A program made the translations under genes and the position numbers. A stretch of 9,550 nucleotides of DNA from Nitrospiraceae bacterium (GTDB lineage: Bacteria; Nitrospirota; UBA9217): contig DMKB01000302.1 of NCBI GenBank assembly GCA_003454665.1, positions 1 through 9,550 on the forward strand, written 5' to 3'. This document shows positions 6,752 through 9,550 of the stretch, piece after piece. The notes under the pieces are model-generated. The model made no database searches and was not told where the DNA came from. It saw only the letters and a list, made by a program, of their open reading frames with translations. Each line of letters starts with the position of its first letter. Position 1 is the stretch's first letter.

Positions 6752-6814
6752 AATCACACCTCGGGTAAAACCGGAAAAAAGCGGTCAGGAAACAGGGGCC
6801 GAGCGAAAACCGGG

Positions 6815-6858
6815 AAAAAGAAAAAGGCAGGGGTCTGCATCTGCATACCGGTCCTGCC
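6815..6858 (-). terminator. Rho-independent terminator after rplI
   Basis: On the minus strand GGCAGG (6858-6853) pairs with CCTGCC (6831-6826), with a further possible GGT/ACC pairing inside the loop, and the right arm is followed by TTTTTCTTTTT (6825-6815). It lies 53 bases past the rplI stop and 64 bases before dnaB. The loop is long (21 bases), so termination may be partial. The remainder of the rplI-dnaB gap shows no clear promoter for dnaB. Confidence 0.55.
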
Positions 6859-6910
6859 GTTTACATCGTTCCTCTGAACATCCGTCCTCTGTGTTCTGCT
6901 GTCCGGGTAT

Positions 6911-7360
6911 TTATTCTTCTTCCGCAACCACCGAAACCTTGATGTCGGCAGTCACGTCGCTGTGCAGTTTCACGGTCACCGTATGGTCGCCGAGCCGCTT
7001 GATGGGCTCATCGAGGTGGATCTTCTTCTTGTCGATTGCTACACCCTGGGCCTTCGCCGCCTCGGCAATGTCCATGGAGGTCACGGAGCCGAAGAGCTTG
7101 CCTTCTTCGCCGGTCTTTGCCGTGATCGTGACGGAAAGGTTGTTAATCGTATCGGCAACGGCCGACGCCTCTTTCTTGAGCTGCCGGATTCGGTCGTTCA
7201 CCATCTTCCTCGCGTGCTCAAGGGCCTTCATATTCTTCGGCGTGGCCTCAAGGGCCTTTTTCAGAGGGATAAGAAAATTCCGCGCGTAACCTTCCTTCAC
7301 CTTTACCGTATCGCCGATCTTGCCTAATTTATCAATATCTTCTCTCAAAATTACCTGCAT
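6911..7360 (-). CDS. rplI: 50S ribosomal protein L9
   Basis: A 149-residue protein of standard L9 length. The N-terminal rRNA-binding domain shows the family signature: MQVILREDIDKLGKIGDTV, then VKEGYARNFLIP (22-33) and ALEAT. A long basic connecting helix follows (about 40-75, ALEHARKMVNDRIRQLKKEA). The C-terminal domain has KLFGSVTSMDIAEA and IDKKKIHLDEPIKRLGDHTV. L9 binds 23S rRNA near the L1 stalk base and influences frame maintenance. The start at 7360 gives the canonical MQVIL beginning; AAGGAG lies 11 bases upstream, a slightly long spacing. A longer in-frame start at 7411 would add 17 residues that do not belong to L9 and would place it in the promoter. The usual partners rpsF, ssb and rpsR are not upstream; the gene has its own promoter. 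Confidence 0.97.
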   Translation of the reverse strand: MQVILREDIDKLGKIGDTVKVKEGYARNFLIPLKKALEATPKNMKALEHARKMVNDRIRQLKKEASAVADTINNLSVTITAKTGEEGKLFGSVTSMDIAEAAKAQGVAIDKKKIHLDEPIKRLGDHTVTVKLHSDVTADIKVSVVAEEE

Positions 7361-7380
7361 TGCCGCTGAAACTCCTTTCT

Positions 7381-7396
7381 CCATCTTCTTCGATGG
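7381..7396 (-). promoter_or_regulatory. small hairpin at the 5' end of the rplI leader
   Basis: On the minus strand CCATC (7396-7392), a GAAGAA loop and GATGG (7385-7381) form a 5-bp hairpin that would sit at the very 5' end of the rplI transcript, just before the AAGGAG ribosome-binding site. It may stabilise the message or tune translation. It is short enough to be chance. Confidence 0.3.
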
Positions 7397-7401
7397 GCTT
7401 G

Positions 7402-7430
7402 ATAGTACCAAAATCAGGGGAAAGTGTCAA
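7402..7430 (-). promoter_or_regulatory. strong sigma-70 promoter of rplI
   Basis: On the minus strand, TTGACA (7430-7425) is followed after exactly 17 bases by TACTAT (7407-7402). The -35 box is perfect, and the -10 box differs from TATAAT at only two positions. The transcript should begin around 7394-7397, giving a leader of about 35 bases before rplI. Confidence 0.8.
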
Positions 7431-7451
7431 CCAGGAAATAGTGATTTTTTC

Positions 7452-7480
7452 TTTAAAATTACGGGGTAATCTGGTATAGT
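7452..7480 (+). promoter_or_regulatory. divergent promoter towards the cysteine synthase, with an internal palindrome
   Basis: TGGTATAGT (7472-7480) is an extended -10 element with one mismatch in the hexamer. TTTAAA (7452-7457) is a weak -35 box 17 bases upstream. The spacer contains ATTAC-GGG-GTAAT (7458-7470), a perfect 5-bp inverted repeat that could be an operator. The transcript would start near 7487 and carry a leader of about 380 bases before the start codon at 7867. Confidence 0.45.
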
Positions 7481-7541
7481 GCGTCATTGTGCAACGAGAA
7501 AAGCACCCCCTGTCGGCGAAGGGAAAAACATTTTTACCGCG

Positions 7542-7690
7542 AAGAGAAACCAAGCCTTATGAAACCACGGGTCCCGGAGTACCGGGACACACAGATGGCC
7601 ACGGTAAAACCTTTACGGTTTTAAACCGGAGACCCGGACCTATCCGTGTGGCGAAGCCCTGTGTTCCCGCCTGGCGGGACGGTGGTTACA
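7542..7690. repeat. cloverleaf-like palindromic element, copy 1 of 2
   Basis: A ~149-bp unit with nested complementarity. The outer stem is AACCAC (7563-7568) with GTGGTT (7682-7687). A left hairpin is TCCCGG-AGTA-CCGGGA (7572-7587). A middle arm pairs CACAC and GAT (7588-7596) with ATCCGTGTG (7642-7650), one mismatch between. A central hairpin is TAAAACC-TTTAC-GGTTTTA (7605-7623). A right hairpin is TCCCGCC-T-GGCGGGA (7665-7679). ACACAG (7589-7594) can also pair with CTGTGT just before the right hairpin, which is an alternative fold. No protein is encoded. It could be a mobile palindromic repeat or a structured leader RNA. Confidence 0.75.
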
Positions 7691-7840
7691 AAGAAAATCT
7701 AAGCCTTGTGAAACCACGGGTCCCGGAGTACCGGGACACACAGATAGGCACAGAAATGCTTTTGCGGTTTTAAACCAGAGACCCGGACCTATCCGTGTGG
7801 CGAAGCCCTGTGTTCCCGCCCTGGCGGGACGGTGGTTACA
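7691..7840. repeat. cloverleaf-like palindromic element, copy 2 of 2
   Basis: A direct tandem copy abutting the first, 150 bp, with one inserted C in the right hairpin (TCCCGCC-CT-GGCGGGA). Outer stem, left hairpin and right hairpin are conserved. The middle arm is better than in copy 1: CACACAGATAGG (7738-7749) pairs with CCTATCCGTGTG (7788-7799) with one mismatch. About eight of the roughly ten substitutions between the copies fall in a ~20-bp central stretch (7747-7765). The copy ends 26 bases before the cysteine synthase start codon. Confidence 0.75.
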
Positions 7841-7866
7841 TTAAATTTGGTTAATGGGAGTGACTC

Positions 7867-8775
7867 ATGGGAGTTCTCGACAGTATCGGAAATACCCCCC
7901 TCGTGAAGCTGGATTCCCTCTGCACGAATCCGAAGGTCACGATCCTCGCGAAGCTGGAAGGCAACAACCCCGGCGGCTCGGTGAAAGACCGGATCGCCCG
8001 TTTCATGCTCAAAGACGCCGAGGAGCGGGGTGCGATAAAAAAGGGCGATACGATCCTCGAAGCCACGTCAGGGAACACGGGAATCGGCCTCGCCATGGTC
8101 GGCGCTGCCGCGGGATACCGGGTGACGCTGGTCATGCCGGCCTGCGTGAGCGTGGAGCGGAGAAAGGTCCTCGAGGCCTTCGGCGCCGAGCTCATCCTGA
8201 CGCCGGGCTGTGATGGGACGGACGGCGCAATCATGCGGTCCCGTGCGATCCTGGAAGAATCGAACAATCACTATTTCATGCCGAACCAGTTCGACAATAC
8301 GGCGAATGTCAGGGCCCACTATGAAACGACGGGGAACGAGGTCATTGAGCAGACCGGCGGCAAAATCGATTACTTCGTCGCCGGCATGGGAACGACAGGG
8401 ACCCTGATGGGCGCCGGCAGACGGCTGAAGGAGGAGAACCAGGACATTCAGATCGTCGGGGTCGAACCCGTCCTGGGCCACAAGATCCAGGGGCTCAAGA
8501 ACATGGAGGAATCCATCGTCCCGAAAATATTCAACTCCGGCCTTCTCGATGACCGGATAACCGTGGGCGACGAAGACGCCTTCAACACCACACGGATGCT
8601 TGCCATCAAGGAAGGCCTGTTCCTCGGCATGAGCAGCGGCGCGGCCATGTACGGCGCGCTCCAGGTTGCCGAACGGATATCACAGGGAACGATCGTCGTG
8701 ATAATGCCCGACCGGGGCGACCGCTATCTCAGCACGTCCCTCTTCACCTCGGTCTGCGCGAAATGCCCGCCGTGA
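7867..8775 (+). CDS. cysM: cysteine synthase, CysM type (PLP-dependent)
   Basis: A complete 302-residue fold-type II PLP enzyme that makes L-cysteine from an activated serine and a sulfur donor in the cytoplasm. Features in order: IGNTPLVKL (7-15); the PLP lysine K40 in NPGGSVKDR; the substrate loop TSGNTG (67-72); MPACVSVERRKVLEAFGAELI (90-110); the phosphate-binding GMGTTGTL (173-180); SSGAA (257-261), whose serine contacts the pyridine nitrogen; and PDRGDRYLST (281-290). From memory, several blocks resemble Mycobacterium tuberculosis CysM more than CysK: SVERR, VAG.GTTGTLMG and L.NM.E..VP. That enzyme uses O-phosphoserine and the thiocarboxylated carrier CysO. The arginine I recall before its NM is a lysine here (K211). 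No CysO-like or sulfurtransferase gene is in the window, so the donor is unresolved. The C-terminus ends CAKCPP. GGGAG lies 6 bases upstream of the start. Confidence 0.9.
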   Translation: MGVLDSIGNTPLVKLDSLCTNPKVTILAKLEGNNPGGSVKDRIARFMLKDAEERGAIKKGDTILEATSGNTGIGLAMVGAAAGYRVTLVMPACVSVERRKVLEAFGAELILTPGCDGTDGAIMRSRAILEESNNHYFMPNQFDNTANVRAHYETTGNEVIEQTGGKIDYFVAGMGTTGTLMGAGRRLKEENQDIQIVGVEPVLGHKIQGLKNMEESIVPKIFNSGLLDDRITVGDEDAFNTTRMLAIKEGLFLGMSSGAAMYGALQVAERISQGTIVVIMPDRGDRYLSTSLFTSVCAKCPP

Positions 8776-8811
8776 TATACGAAGAAGAGCACTACATTAT
8801 TGACATTCTTT

Positions 8812-8891
8812 GCCACGGAGAACACAGAGAAAGGCAGGATTTATTTCTTTAGAAGAAAGCTTGCCTCGGCATTCTCGGCGAACTCTGTGGC
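8812..8891. repeat. nested palindromic repeat downstream of the cysteine synthase
   Basis: Three concentric inverted repeats share one centre near 8851: GCCACGGAG (8812-8820) with CTCTGTGGC (8883-8891), one mismatch; AGGCA (8832-8836) with TGCCT (8862-8866); and TTTCTT-TAG-AAGAAA (8844-8858). The outer 'CCACGGAGAACACAGAGAAAGGC' style of sequence is familiar to me as a dispersed intergenic repeat. There is no T-run after it, so it is not a classical terminator. It lies 36 bases past the stop codon. Confidence 0.65.
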
Positions 8892-9165
8892 GTAATGTAT
8901 TTCCTGCTCTTGGTAATAACTCCCTCTCCAAATCAGTAACTGACACCGAGTTTAATGCTCAGGCGGTCCCGACGAGATGGCTGCGCTCGAGCGCACCCTG
9001 ATACTCGCCGGGAAAACCACCAAGCCCCAAGCAACACCAGCGCAGCGAAGGTGTTGCCGGAATACAGCTATTCACTTCAAGTTCCCCGACAAGCATTTGG
9101 TGCGCTGCGCAGCCAAGCGGAGCGGACTGCCTGAATTTTTCAGCTGATCCAGAGCAACCAAATTA
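8892..9165. other. gene-free DNA with small palindromes
   Basis: No credible coding frame on either strand. Seen here: a perfect 14-bp palindrome TGCGCTCGAGCGCA (8982-8995); an 8-bp stem GCAACACC (9031-9038) with GGTGTTGC (9050-9057); the perfect 10-bp palindrome GCTGCGCAGC (9104-9113); and CTGAA-TTT-TTCAG (9131-9143). The sequence is GC-richer than the repeat island at 1900-2500 and could be decayed coding DNA, but I could not recognise a protein in it. Confidence 0.4.
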
Positions 9166-9185
9166 AAGAAGAACCATATCTTCTT
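9166..9185 (-). terminator. weak hairpin overlapping the stop of the right-edge gene
   Basis: On the minus strand AAGAAG (9185-9180) and CTTCTT (9171-9166) form a 6-bp AT-rich stem with an 8-base loop, followed by TAATTT. It overlaps the TAA stop codon. The stem is weak and the T-run short, so function as a terminator is doubtful. Confidence 0.2.
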
Positions 9186-9550
9186 ACTCAAAACTGAACT
9201 CTTTCTTTACCGCCTGCTCCCGGATGCTCTTAATGATGGCCAGGTCGAGCGTACCCTCTTGCGCATTCTTTTTCCGTTCCTTTTCAACATAGGCACGCCG
9301 CTCCTTGTTCAGGGTGTTTATTTTTTTCTGAAGCTCTTTCCGCTTCTTCAGCGTGCTCTCGACATACGCCGCCCGTTCCTTTGTGCTCATTTTTTTCATC
9401 TCGTTCGGCAGATCTTTCTCCTTCACGTCCTCCAACTTCACGCTTCCGTTGTCCACGGCGTCGACGAGGTCCCAGGCTGCGTTCACATACTGTTTCGAGG
9501 CCTTGGCCACCGAGCGCTGCACCAGGGAACCGCTGCTCATGAACGCGGCG
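9184..9550 (-). CDS. C-terminal part of a charged coiled-coil protein, possibly VWA-domain family (5' end outside window)
   Basis: The frame is open through the right edge (codons for Ala-Ala-Phe precede the first Met at 9540, which has no ribosome-binding site in view), so this is very probably the last ~122 residues of a longer protein. The visible part begins SSGSLVQRSVAKASKQYVNAAWDLVDAV and continues as a highly charged, lysine- and glutamate-rich helical segment (KMSTKERAAYVESTLKKRKE and onward), ending AIIKSIREQAVKKEFSFE. From memory, 'Y.N..WDLVDAV....VKLE......LP.E......ER..YV' followed by a coiled coil is the C-terminal region of a group of bacterial VWA-domain proteins of unknown role. 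That assignment is from recall only, since no VWA domain is inside the window. No membrane segment is present in this part. Confidence 0.6.
   Translation of the reverse strand, partial: AAFMSSGSLVQRSVAKASKQYVNAAWDLVDAVDNGSVKLEDVKEKDLPNEMKKMSTKERAAYVESTLKKRKELQKKINTLNKERRAYVEKERKKNAQEGTLDLAIIKSIREQAVKKEFSFE

Noticed and set aside
5798..6877. Plus-strand open frame of 359 codons opposite dnaB
   Set aside because: dnaB motifs are unambiguous on the other strand and this frame shows only low-complexity antisense sequence.
7542..7840. The two ~150-bp repeats as a CRISPR array or as attachment sites
   Set aside because: There are only two abutting units, each internally palindromic, with no unique spacers, no cas genes and no integrase in the window.
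7487..7866. A known riboswitch (SAM, T-box or similar) in the cysteine synthase leader
   Set aside because: I could not find the conserved core sequences of any sulfur-related riboswitch or a T-box; the structure seen belongs to the tandem repeat.
8810..9001. Small plus-strand frame of 63 codons after the cysteine synthase
   Set aside because: It begins inside the nested palindromic repeat, has no ribosome-binding site and shows no recognisable motif.

Overview
The window reads as chromosomal DNA of a Gram-negative, GC-rich, probably anaerobic or sediment/groundwater bacterium of the Desulfobacterota/Nitrospirota kind. This placement is inference. It rests on the combination of a PilY1-like pilus protein, an AmmeMemoRadiSam protein B, TPR plus cyclic-nucleotide-binding proteins, and intergenic islands full of short degenerate repeats. 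No rRNA, tRNA, CRISPR array, transposase or phage gene was seen.

Layout, left to right. (1) Positions 1-1590, minus strand: a short zinc-ribbon protein followed by the N-terminal 435 residues of a secreted PilY1-like protein that runs off the left edge; an extended -10 promoter inside a 26-bp palindrome precedes the pair. (2) Positions 1590-2523: a gene-free island with an octamer array, a long heptamer array and four copies of a degenerate 'ATCCGCG...GGCCAA' repeat. (3) Positions 2524-6751, minus strand: dnaB, then two tandem paralogous TPR/cNMP-binding proteins, then a MEMO-family protein behind a 297-bp gap that carries an inverted pair of nonamer arrays. (4) Positions 6815-7430, minus strand: rplI (ribosomal protein L9) with a near-consensus sigma-70 promoter and a likely terminator separating it from dnaB. 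(5) Positions 7452-8775, plus strand: a divergent promoter, a leader of about 380 bases holding two tandem copies of a ~150-bp cloverleaf-like palindromic element, then a cysteine synthase of the CysM type. (6) Positions 8776-9183: a nested palindromic repeat and other gene-free DNA. (7) Positions 9184-9550, minus strand: the C-terminal end of a charged coiled-coil protein that enters from the right edge.

The genes do not form one pathway. dnaB and rplI are housekeeping genes of replication and translation. The cysteine synthase is biosynthetic. The two TPR/CNB proteins look like second-messenger sensors without an output domain. The PilY1-like protein is a pilus-tip or adhesion factor. The least ordinary content is non-coding: several families of 7-, 8- and 9-bp arrays, and the duplicated structured element that would form most of the cysteine synthase leader.
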